From Skermania piniformis (GTDB lineage Bacteria > Actinomycetota > Actinomycetes > Mycobacteriales > Mycobacteriaceae), in assembly GCF_019285775.1 (NCBI RefSeq), contig NZ_CP079105.1, positions 1,736,001-1,800,000 of the forward strand: a DNA stretch of 64,000 nucleotides. The letters run 5' to 3'. Positions 44,134 to 51,921 of the stretch are shown here, one piece after another. The notes beneath the pieces are model-generated. The model was not told the origin of the DNA, searched no databases, and was given only the letters and a program-made list of their open reading frames with translations. A program made the position numbers and the translations under genes. How positions within the stretch are numbered: the stretch's first letter is position 1; each line of letters starts with the position of its first letter.

Positions 44134-45726
44134 CTACCCCGAGATCCGTACGGCCAGCACACTGCCCTCCGCGTCCGCCGACACGTAGACCGTCCCGTCC
44201 GGGCCGGCGGTGATTCCGGCGAACGGACCCATCGGCCCGGAGAACGGCGGCGTGCCGAGCAACGGCTTGGCGACGACGCCGTCGGGCACCCCGAGTGGCA
44301 GGTCGGCGGCGAGGGTCTGCCGCTCCTTGGTCGCCAGATCGACGGAGATCAGCTCTTTGCGGCCGGAGTCGACGATCAGCAGTCGGTCGCCGCGCATCAG
44401 CAGTCCGTGCGGGGTGACCAGGCCGTCGACCACAGTGTCGACTCCGCCCGAACCGACGGACACAACCCGGCCCGCGCCGGTCTCGGCGACCAGGATCTGC
44501 TGCCCCGGTCCGATCACCACTCCGGTAGGTGCACGCAGCCCGGTCGCGAGCGCCTCGGTCTGCCCGCCGCGGACCGACAGCACCCGACCGGCGCCCATCT
44601 CGACCGCGACGATCGAGCCGTCCGCTGCGGCGGTGATCCCGTAGAGCTGGTCGAAACCGTCTGCCACGAAATCGGTTTCGGGTTCTGGGCCGTGCCGGTA
44701 GTAGGCGATCTGCCCGCCGGAGGTCGCGCAGAGGAATTCGTTCGCGCCGACCGCGGTCACACCGCGGACATAGCCCGGGGTGTTCAGGCTGAACAGCGAG
44801 GCGACCACGTCGAGCCGGCCGCCGACCCAGGCGTAGAGGAAGGTGCCGTCGGCGACGTACAGGGTGCCGTCCGGGCCGACCGTCAGGTCCAGCGGCCACA
44901 TCAAGCCACCGTCGAGCATGTCCTTGGTCGCGCCGCCGCCGAGGATCTCGGTGATCGCGCCGCCGAAGCTGGAGACGAACAGCCGGCCGTCGACGAACGT
45001 GCAGTTGTCCAGGCCGGGGGCGAGCTGGGCCAGCACCTCGCGGTTGCCGGTGCGCGGATCGATCCGCAGCACCTCGCCGGTGCCGACCTGGGTGGAGACG
45101 ATGAAACCGGCCGCATCGAACTTGACCGAGTCGGGCACCCCGAGGTCGCCCACGACCCGTTCCGGTGTGCCGCCGTCCGGGTCGATCCGCCAGATGTCGT
45201 TGGTGCCCATGACCGGGTAGTAGAGGAGACCGTCCGGGCCCACCTCCATCGCGTTGGGCATCGGGAGGTTGTCCTGCAACACTTTCGGCGCGCTGCCGTC
45301 CAGTGGCAGCTCCATCAGCCGGCCACCGATCCGGCACTCGTTCACGAAGAGCCGGCCGTTGTGCACGGTGATGCCGTTCGCGCCCGGCAGGTCGTCGCGC
45401 AGCACCCGGCTGGTGCCGTCGGTGCTGCGCACGCTCACCCGAGCGTCCATGTACTCGGTGGCGATGAGGTTGCCTGCCGGGTCGAACGCGATGTCGTCCG
45501 GCGCGATGATGTCGCCGCCCTTGGCGCTGATCGTCTCCAGTTCGCCGGTGCCGATGTCCAGGGCGCTGATCTGGCTGCCGGCGACCTGCGCCACGTAGAT
45601 TCGGTTGTCCGGTCCGGTGCGCAGACCGTTGGCGCCGAACAGTCGGCTCGGCGGCGTCAGCCGCTCGACGGTCACCCCCTCGGCGGCGGCGATGGGTGTG
45701 GTGCTGCGATAGCGCCCTCGAGTCAC
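44134..45726 (-). CDS. SMP-30/gluconolactonase-like double beta-propeller protein
   Basis: A 530-residue protein of repeated propeller blades. Recurrent segments such as GPDNRIYVAQ, GPDGLLYYPV, GPDGTLYVADG and GPGQQILVAETG mark the blades, enough for two propellers. No signal peptide is seen. Metal-dependent lactonases of this family open lactone rings, which suits the downstream Baeyer-Villiger enzyme. It is the first gene of the leftward operon and has the GntR operator 53 bases upstream. A non-enzymatic propeller role cannot be excluded. Confidence 0.83.
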   Translation of the reverse strand: MTRGRYRSTTPIAAAEGVTVERLTPPSRLFGANGLRTGPDNRIYVAQVAGSQISALDIGTGELETISAKGGDIIAPDDIAFDPAGNLIATEYMDARVSVRSTDGTSRVLRDDLPGANGITVHNGRLFVNECRIGGRLMELPLDGSAPKVLQDNLPMPNAMEVGPDGLLYYPVMGTNDIWRIDPDGGTPERVVGDLGVPDSVKFDAAGFIVSTQVGTGEVLRIDPRTGNREVLAQLAPGLDNCTFVDGRLFVSSFGGAITEILGGGATKDMLDGGLMWPLDLTVGPDGTLYVADGTFLYAWVGGRLDVVASLFSLNTPGYVRGVTAVGANEFLCATSGGQIAYYRHGPEPETDFVADGFDQLYGITAAADGSIVAVEMGAGRVLSVRGGQTEALATGLRAPTGVVIGPGQQILVAETGAGRVVSVGSGGVDTVVDGLVTPHGLLMRGDRLLIVDSGRKELISVDLATKERQTLAADLPLGVPDGVVAKPLLGTPPFSGPMGPFAGITAGPDGTVYVSADAEGSVLAVRISG

Positions 45727-45778
45727 AGCGCAAACCTCCCGGTACGTCTGGCTCTGTGTCGTGGATCACGCTACGCCA

Positions 45779-45798
45779 ATCCTCATAAGGATGGCAAT
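45779..45798. promoter_or_regulatory. GntR operator, copy 1
   Basis: ATCCTCATAAGGATGGCAAT lies 53 bases upstream of the leftward operon. The core ATCCT-N4-AGGAT is an inverted repeat. The reverse complement of the site at 46751-46770 matches it at 19 of 20 positions, so the two are the same operator in opposite directions. Confidence 0.78.
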
Positions 45799-45905
45799 AA
45801 GCCTGGTGTCGGGCTCGCGCGCGTCTTGTCCTATCAATGCAGGTCAGAGCATGAAATACGAATATTTCAGAGTGAGAACGCGGTTTTCGGTGACGTCTCG
45901 ATCGG

Positions 45906-46712
45906 TCAGATGCGCGCGCGGGTGACCGATTGCAGAGCCAGCCGTGCGCCGGCCGCCGCCGCACTCACGATCCCGTCGTCGGTCTGATCCAGCACCACGG
46001 CCTGCGCGGCGCTCAGGTGCGTCCGGTATAGCCGCTGCGCCTCCGCGCCGCGGCCGGCTTCGATCTCCTGCACGATGCGCCGGTGGGTGCGCACGACGGC
46101 CTCCGCTTCGTCGCGGGACGGGTAGTGACCTTCGCGGGTGAGCGTCTCCGCCCAGGCCTGCTCCTGTGCGGACCACAAGGTGACCAGAGTGGCAACCACA
46201 TACCGCACAGTGAGATTCGGGGTGTACGAGACGATCAGATCGTGGAACTCGCGCGCGGTGTGGGTGAACGCCACGCCATCGCCGAGTAGGGCGGCCGATC
46301 GGTCGACATTGTCGATCAGTGCTGGCACGACGGTGGTCGCCCGATCGGTCCGGGCGGCGCATTCGCCGGCGCACAGCGGTTCGAGAGCGCGTAGCCCGGC
46401 GGCCAGATCGCCGAGCGTCACCCGGGCGCCCTGGAGGGCGAGGCCGAGGTGATACGCGGCCGATGCGGCGTCGGGGCGATGGACCTCGGCGCCGCCGATA
46501 TTGCCGCGGCGGACCGTCACCAGCCCCTCGGTCTCCAGGATGCGAAGTGCCTCGCGGATCGACGGATAACTGACCCCGAAGTCCTGGACCAGCTGATCCT
46601 GGGTGGGGAGGCGGTACTCGTCGTCCCCGTTCAGGATGCGGGTGCGCAACTCGGCAGCGACGGTCTCGGCGATCCGGCGCTGCGGCACCCGGCCCGCCCG
46701 AGCGTTCGTCAT
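45906..46712 (-). CDS. GntR-family regulator, FadR/FCD subfamily
   Basis: A 268-residue regulator. A winged helix lies at about 15-75 (RLPTQDQLVQDFGVSYPSIR, then LVTVRRGNIGG), followed by an all-helical FCD ligand domain (AREFHDLIVSY and later helices). FCD proteins usually respond to acids or acyl compounds. It is divergent from the acyl-CoA dehydrogenase operon; one operator copy lies in that gap and the other in front of the leftward operon. It therefore probably controls both and itself. Confidence 0.92.
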   Translation of the reverse strand: MTNARAGRVPQRRIAETVAAELRTRILNGDDEYRLPTQDQLVQDFGVSYPSIREALRILETEGLVTVRRGNIGGAEVHRPDAASAAYHLGLALQGARVTLGDLAAGLRALEPLCAGECAARTDRATTVVPALIDNVDRSAALLGDGVAFTHTAREFHDLIVSYTPNLTVRYVVATLVTLWSAQEQAWAETLTREGHYPSRDEAEAVVRTHRRIVQEIEAGRGAEAQRLYRTHLSAAQAVVLDQTDDGIVSAAAAGARLALQSVTRARI

Positions 46713-46750
46713 AGCGGCAGTTTAGTCGGCAGCGGCTGCGCCATACAAAG

Positions 46751-46770
46751 ATTGCTATCCTTATGAGGAT
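46751..46770. promoter_or_regulatory. GntR operator, copy 2
   Basis: ATTGCTATCCTTATGAGGAT lies between the GntR start (46712) and the acyl-CoA dehydrogenase start (46780). It ends 9 bases before that start and overlaps the GAGG of the presumed ribosome site, so binding would block the promoter directly. Confidence 0.78.
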
Positions 46771-46779
46771 TAACGTACC

Positions 46780-47958
46780 GTGCCAATCATGGACTTCTCG
46801 ATGGGCGAGGTCGCCGCTGGTTTGCGCGGTGAGCTCCGGCGCCTGATCGACACGGAGGTCCCCGACGGCTATCTGGGTGCCTTCACCGACGACCCGGCGG
46901 ACCTCGCAGCGGCCCAACGGTTCTGCGGCGTGCTCGCCGAGCGGGGCTTGCTCTGCGCGGCCTGGCCCGAGCGGTTCGGCGGGCGGGACGCTTCGGTGTG
47001 GGAACAGACGGTCGTCCGCGAGGAGATGTGGGGTTACCACGAGCCGCGCGGCGCGCAGTACATGGGCGTGAACTGGGTCGGACCGACGATCATGCGACAC
47101 GGAACGCACCTGCAACAGCGGCTGCATCTGCCGCCGATCGCGCGCGGTGAGGTGATCTGGTGCCAGGGATTCAGCGAGCCCGACGCCGGCTCCGACCTGG
47201 CCTCGCTGCGCACCGCGGCGCGGCGGGACGCCGACGGCTGGCGGATCTCCGGGCAGAAGATCTGGACCTCGTACGCCACCATGGCGCAGTGGTGCTTCTT
47301 GCTCGCCCGCACCTCCACCGGCGGCCCGAAACAGCGGGGGCTGACCGTCTTCCTGGTGCCGATGACCGAGGCCGGGATCGAGGTCCGGCCGATCCGGTCG
47401 ATGCTCGGGCCGCACCACCTCAACGAGGTGTTCTTCGACGGGGTGCGGGCCACCGACGCGGATGTGCTGGGGCAGGTCGACGACGGGTGGTCGGTGGTCC
47501 AGGAGGTGCTGGCGTTCGAGCGGGTCGGCATCGCCCGCTACGCCCGCTGTGAGCGGCTGCTGCAAGCAGCTCCGGATGCGCTCGGAAAGGATTGGGACGC
47601 CATCGCTCCGGCGTTGCGTGGGCGCTGGACCCGGGCGCTGGTGCGGGCCCGGCGGGCTCGTTTGCTCGCCTATCAGGTGCTCGCCCGCCAGGACGCGGGG
47701 CGGGTGTCGCCTGGCGACACTGCCGCCTATCGCATCGCCGTGACCCGGCTGGACCAGGAGAGCGCCGCCGTGCTGGCCGAACTCGCCGCACATGTGCCGG
47801 ACGACACCGATGCCGGCCGGCACTTCCGCCGTGCGGTCGAGGATCACTGGCGCTATGCCAATGCCGCCACGGTGGCCTCGGGGAGCGTGGAGATGCAGCA
47901 GATCCTGCTGGCCCGGTCGTTGCTCGGGGGTCGGCGCCGGGTGGGTGAAGCCGCATGA
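46780..47958 (+). CDS. Acyl-CoA dehydrogenase, pair 2, main subunit
   Basis: A 392-residue enzyme with WCQGFSEPDAGSDLAS and ISGQKIWTSY in the flavin half, and ATVASGSVEMQQILLARSL at the C-terminus. GTG 46780 with GAGG upstream is the chosen start; ATG 46789 is an alternative. The next gene overlaps as ATGA and encodes the partner. The pair resembles alpha2beta2 FadE enzymes that act on bulky acyl-CoAs. Confidence 0.88.
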   Translation: MPIMDFSMGEVAAGLRGELRRLIDTEVPDGYLGAFTDDPADLAAAQRFCGVLAERGLLCAAWPERFGGRDASVWEQTVVREEMWGYHEPRGAQYMGVNWVGPTIMRHGTHLQQRLHLPPIARGEVIWCQGFSEPDAGSDLASLRTAARRDADGWRISGQKIWTSYATMAQWCFLLARTSTGGPKQRGLTVFLVPMTEAGIEVRPIRSMLGPHHLNEVFFDGVRATDADVLGQVDDGWSVVQEVLAFERVGIARYARCERLLQAAPDALGKDWDAIAPALRGRWTRALVRARRARLLAYQVLARQDAGRVSPGDTAAYRIAVTRLDQESAAVLAELAAHVPDDTDAGRHFRRAVEDHWRYANAATVASGSVEMQQILLARSLLGGRRRVGEAA

Positions 47959-48905
47959 CGATGGTTCTCGAACTCTCCGAGGAAGCAACCGAATTCGGTC
48001 TCCAGGCAATACAGGTGCTGCGGGCCGCAGGCGGCGACGACCTGGTGCAGGCCGCCGAAGCCGACCCGACCCGGCGGCAGGCGCTGGTCGAGCCGGTGTT
48101 GGCCCGGATCGGTGCCTGGGAGCTGGCGCCCCGCCGCGACCCGGTGGAACTGGAGGCCGCTGCGGCACTGTGCCGCAGCGCGGGGTATTGGGCCACCCCC
48201 TATCCGGTGGCCGAACGACTCGCCCGTCCGGACGACCTCGACGTCGATCTGCTCGTCGCGGTCGCCGGGGCGCATCCGGCCGCGGCACTCGCCGGTATCG
48301 ACCTGCGGGTCGCTGCGGTGGACCCCGGTGGGCGGCGCGGTTCGGCCACCGTGCTGCCCGCCGCGGGCTCGCCCAGGGAGACGGGGTTCGTGGCGCCGCT
48401 GTCGGTCGATCCGGTGGATGAATCCGGCTCCGGCGACCTGGCGCTCGCGTACGTGTTGCCGTGCTGGACCCTGCTCGGACTGCTCGATCGGGCGATGGAG
48501 TTGGCTCGCGAGCATGTCCTCGTGCGACAGCAGTTCGGTCGGCCGCTGGCCGAGTTCCAGTCGGTGCAGTTCCAGCTCACCGACGCGGAGGTGGAGCGCC
48601 GCGGCGTCGAAGTGCTTGCCCGGTATGCGCTCTGGAGTATGCAGGCCGGCCGCCCGGACGCGGTGGCCGACGCATTGGCCCTACGCGTCGCCGCGCTGGA
48701 GGCCGCCGACGTGGTCTTCCGGGTGACCCACCAACTGCACGGAGCCCTCGGCTTCTGCGACGAGACCACGCTGTCCTGGCTGTCCCGGCACAGCTTGGCC
48801 CTGCGCCGATTGCCGTTCGGCCGCACCGACACCGAGGATCTGCTCACCCGGCGGATCGGCACCGCCGGACTGGCGGGCCTGTATTCCGATCCACCGGGGG
48901 TGTGA
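47955..48905 (+). CDS. Acyl-CoA dehydrogenase, pair 2, small partner subunit
   Basis: A 316-residue acyl-CoA dehydrogenase-like protein. The C-terminal half is recognisable (REHVLVRQQFGRPLAEFQSV and HQLHGALGFCDETTLSWLSR), while the N-terminal flavin half is short and diverged. It is translationally coupled to the main subunit. As in steroid-type pairs, it probably completes the FAD site of its partner rather than working alone. Confidence 0.87.
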   Translation: MTMVLELSEEATEFGLQAIQVLRAAGGDDLVQAAEADPTRRQALVEPVLARIGAWELAPRRDPVELEAAAALCRSAGYWATPYPVAERLARPDDLDVDLLVAVAGAHPAAALAGIDLRVAAVDPGGRRGSATVLPAAGSPRETGFVAPLSVDPVDESGSGDLALAYVLPCWTLLGLLDRAMELAREHVLVRQQFGRPLAEFQSVQFQLTDAEVERRGVEVLARYALWSMQAGRPDAVADALALRVAALEAADVVFRVTHQLHGALGFCDETTLSWLSRHSLALRRLPFGRTDTEDLLTRRIGTAGLAGLYSDPPGV

Positions 48906-48908
48906 GCC

Positions 48909-49685
48909 GTGTATGACGGTTTGCCGCCCGGTCTTACGGTGACCGCGGACGGTGCCGTGCGCACCGTACTGATCGATCGGCCTGCCGAACTCAACGCGGT
49001 GAATGCCGATCTGCATCGGGCTTTCGCCGAAGTGTGGCGGCACCTCGCGGCGGATCAGGGAGCGCGGGTGGTGATCCTGACCGGCGCCGGCCGCGCGTTC
49101 AGCGCCGGTGGCGATCTGGACTGGATCACCTCGTTCCTCGACGACCCGGTCGCCCGGGACGAGAGCATCCGGGAAGGCGCGCAGATCATCGAGGAGATGC
49201 TGCGGTTCCCGCTGCCGGTGATCGCCGCGGTCAACGGTGCGGCGATGGGGCTGGGCGCGAGCATCGCGATCCTGTCCGACATCGTGCTCATGTCGGACCG
49301 GGCCTACCTCGCCGACCCGCATGTTGCGGTCGGGCTGGTCGCCGGTGACGGCGGGGCCGCGTTCTGGCCGCTGCTCACGCCGATCCTGCGCACCCGTGAG
49401 TTCCTCTACACCGGCGATCGGATCGACGCTGCGACCGCGGTCGAGGTCGGCCTCGCGAGCCGGATCGTGCCGGCCGATGGGCTGCTGGACGAGGCGCGGG
49501 CCCTGGCCGGGCGGCTCGCAGGTCAACCGGTGGAGGCGCTGCGCGGCACCAAACGGGTGGTGAACATGTACTTGGCGCAGGCTCTGGCCGGGCCGATGCA
49601 GGCGGGGTTTGCGGCCGAGGTGGTGTCGATGCAGACGCCCGAGCATCGGGAGCGGCTGTTGGCGTTGCGGAACCGGTCCGGATGA
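48909..49685 (+). CDS. Enoyl-CoA hydratase/isomerase
   Basis: A 258-residue crotonase with VLIDRPAELNAVN at the start, GAGRAFSAGGDLDW and NGAAMGLGASIAILSD as oxyanion segments, and HVAVGLVAGDGGAAFWP in the active-site loop. The GTG at 48909 follows the previous stop by 3 bases. It sits between two dehydrogenase pairs and probably hydrates the product of one of them. Ends in a 4-base overlap. Confidence 0.92.
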   Translation: MYDGLPPGLTVTADGAVRTVLIDRPAELNAVNADLHRAFAEVWRHLAADQGARVVILTGAGRAFSAGGDLDWITSFLDDPVARDESIREGAQIIEEMLRFPLPVIAAVNGAAMGLGASIAILSDIVLMSDRAYLADPHVAVGLVAGDGGAAFWPLLTPILRTREFLYTGDRIDAATAVEVGLASRIVPADGLLDEARALAGRLAGQPVEALRGTKRVVNMYLAQALAGPMQAGFAAEVVSMQTPEHRERLLALRNRSG

Positions 49686-50872
49686 CCGCCTGGTCCGACG
49701 ACCCGGAGGAGTTCCGTGGCCACGTCCGCCGGTGGTGCGCCGAGGAGATTCCGGCCGACTGGCGGACGACCCAGGCAGCTGCGAGCGACGCCGAGTTCGT
49801 TCGTTTCCAACAGGGCTGGTTCCAGCGGCTACGCTCGGCTGGCTTCGCGGTGCCGCACTGGCCGGCCGAGTACGGCGGCGGTATGCCCGTCGCCCACCAG
49901 ATCGTGCTGTATCAAGAGCTTGCCGCGCACGATGCGCCGCGGCTGGTACTTGCGTTCGTCGGGGTGCACCATGCTGCCGCCACCCTGCTGGCCGCGGGTA
50001 CCGAAGCGCAGCGCCACCGGCACCTGCCCGCGATCCTGGACGGCGAGATCTGGGCGCAAGGATTCTCCGAGCCGGAGGCCGGCTCGGATCTGGCCGCGCT
50101 GCGCACCACCGCCCGCCGCGACGGTGACTACTACGTCGTGACCGGACAGAAGGTGTGGGTCAGCGGAGCCCAGTACGCCGACTGGTGCCTGCTGCTGGCT
50201 CGCACCGATCCGGATGTGCCTAAGCGGAAAGGCATCTCGTATTTTTTGCTGGACATGCGCAGCCCGGGCATCGAGGTGCGGCCGATCCGGCAGGCGACGG
50301 GGGAGGCACACTTCTGTGAGTTGTTCCTGGACCAGGTGCGGATACCTGCGGCGAACCTGATCGGCGCGGAGAACCAAGGTTGGCAGGTGGCGCAGCAGAC
50401 GCTCGGTGCAGAACGCGGACTCACCATGCTGGAGCTGTCGGAACGGCTGGGCCACGCGGGATTCCGCTGGCTGGCCGAGGAGGCGCAACGCTGCGGCCGG
50501 GACGCGGACCCGTTGGTCACCGACCGGCTGTGGCGGCTGGAGACCGAGCTGACCGGGCTGCGCCTGATGTGCCGGGACCTGGTGGAACGGCACGAAGCCG
50601 GCACCGTCGGCCCGGCCGATGCCTCGATCGTCAAGCTGTTCTACAGCGAGTTGTTGCAGCGGATCATGCGGTTCGGCACCGAACTCGGCGGGGTGGTATC
50701 GCACACCGTGGTGCGTAAGCCGATGTCCGGCGGCTGGGAGTCGGGGGCCTGGGTGCTCGACTTCATCGGGTCGTGGGAATGGACGATTCCCGGCGGGTCC
50801 AGCGAGATCCAGCGCACCATCATCGCCGAGCGTGGTCTGGGCCTGCCGCGGGAGCCGGTGGTGCCGGGATGA
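49682..50872 (+). CDS. Acyl-CoA dehydrogenase, pair 3, main subunit
   Basis: A 396-residue enzyme with WAQGFSEPEAGSDLAAL, VVTGQKVWVSGAQYADWCLL and the C-terminal WTIPGGSSEIQRTIIAERGL. Start and stop both overlap neighbours by 4 bases. It forms the third main/partner pair of the window with the next gene. Confidence 0.92.
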   Translation: MTAWSDDPEEFRGHVRRWCAEEIPADWRTTQAAASDAEFVRFQQGWFQRLRSAGFAVPHWPAEYGGGMPVAHQIVLYQELAAHDAPRLVLAFVGVHHAAATLLAAGTEAQRHRHLPAILDGEIWAQGFSEPEAGSDLAALRTTARRDGDYYVVTGQKVWVSGAQYADWCLLLARTDPDVPKRKGISYFLLDMRSPGIEVRPIRQATGEAHFCELFLDQVRIPAANLIGAENQGWQVAQQTLGAERGLTMLELSERLGHAGFRWLAEEAQRCGRDADPLVTDRLWRLETELTGLRLMCRDLVERHEAGTVGPADASIVKLFYSELLQRIMRFGTELGGVVSHTVVRKPMSGGWESGAWVLDFIGSWEWTIPGGSSEIQRTIIAERGLGLPREPVVPG

Positions 50873-51921
50873 GCGAGTTCGCGGAGCTACACGCCGAACT
50901 GCGCGCCGTGGCGCGTGACGTGCTCGGCAAGGCCGGACCGGAACCGGTGTCCTGGGATTCGATTGCCCGTGCGGGCTGGATCGGGCTGGAGGCGTCGGAG
51001 GAGTTCGACGGTGCCGGAGCCGGTTTCGCTGAGGCGGCGGTGCTGTTCGAGGAGATCGGGCGGGCGGCCGCGCGCACCCCGCTGCCTTCGGTACTCGCTC
51101 TGAGTATTCCCGCACTGGCTGCGATCCAGCCGGATGAACGGCGCGACAACCTATTTCGAGAGGCTATCGCCGGAGAGACGGTGCCGATCGTCGTGCTCGA
51201 GCCGGGGTTCCGGATCGAGGACGGCTGCGTGCACGGCGCGGCGGAGTTCGTGCTCGACGCGCCCGTTGCCGATCTGTTGCTGATCTTGGTGGGGACCGCG
51301 ATTGCGGTGGTCGACCCGGCGAACGTCGTGGTGACCGAGACCCCGCTGGTCGACGCGACCCGCTCGGTGGGATCGGTGGCGGCCGCCGGTGCAGCGGTCC
51401 GGGCGCTCTGGCCGGTCCCGGAGCTGGCCGGTCTCCGGGACCGAGCCGCGCTGGCGGTCGCCTGTGATTCGTTGGGCGTCGCCGAGGCCATGCTCGACGC
51501 CACCGTCTCCTATGCGAAGGTGCGCGAGCAGTTCGGCCGGCCGATCGGCTCGTTCCAGGCGGTCAAGCACGCGTGCGCAGACATGCTGGTCACCGTGACG
51601 GTCGGCCGCCATCTCACGGCGGCTGCCGTCCGAGCGGTCGCCGAAGGTGGCCCGGACGCGCGGATCGCGGTCGCCAGAGCGACCGTCTACGCCACCGAAG
51701 CCGCCGTCGACGTCGCCGGTAAGGCCATGCAGTTACATGGCGGCTACGGCTACACCTGGGAGAGCGGCATCCATGTCTACCTGAAGCGGGCCACTATGAA
51801 CCGGGCGCTCTTCGGGTCATGCGACGGTCATGGCCTCGAACTCGGGTGCTTCCACCAATCGGCGCCGACAGCTATCGGTAGCGCAGCTCGAAGCGAGCCT
51901 GATGGTACTCGCAGTAGCTGA
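50869..51921 (+). CDS. Acyl-CoA dehydrogenase, pair 3, partner subunit (atypical C-terminus)
   Basis: A 350-residue partner-type dehydrogenase with EAMLDATVSYAKVREQFGRP and LHGGYGYTWESGIHVYLKRA. After ATMNRALFGS (near 51815) the remaining 33 residues (CDGHGLELGCFHQ...) do not look like a dehydrogenase end, which usually closes within about 20 residues. They overlap the convergent VWA gene by 50 bases. The original tail may have been replaced by rearrangement. The enzyme core is complete, so it may still work. Confidence 0.85.
   Translation: MSEFAELHAELRAVARDVLGKAGPEPVSWDSIARAGWIGLEASEEFDGAGAGFAEAAVLFEEIGRAAARTPLPSVLALSIPALAAIQPDERRDNLFREAIAGETVPIVVLEPGFRIEDGCVHGAAEFVLDAPVADLLLILVGTAIAVVDPANVVVTETPLVDATRSVGSVAAAGAAVRALWPVPELAGLRDRAALAVACDSLGVAEAMLDATVSYAKVREQFGRPIGSFQAVKHACADMLVTVTVGRHLTAAAVRAVAEGGPDARIAVARATVYATEAAVDVAGKAMQLHGGYGYTWESGIHVYLKRATMNRALFGSCDGHGLELGCFHQSAPTAIGSAARSEPDGTRSS

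Noticed and set aside
41834-45964. A 1376-codon open frame on the minus strand over the same region
   Set aside because: It is out of phase with the real genes and Arg/Gly/Pro-rich without domains.
41920-45987. A 1355-codon open frame on the plus strand, antisense to the oxygenase operon
   Set aside because: It runs opposite to five well-supported genes (SDR, Rieske, BVMO and propeller region), has no recognisable domain, and is an expected by-product of GC-rich third positions.
3931-51921. Steroid ring degradation locus
   Set aside because: FadE-like pairs, SDRs and Rieske enzymes recall steroid catabolism, but no ketosteroid dehydrogenase, HsaA-D set or Mce4 importer is present. Only a general cyclic substrate can be claimed.
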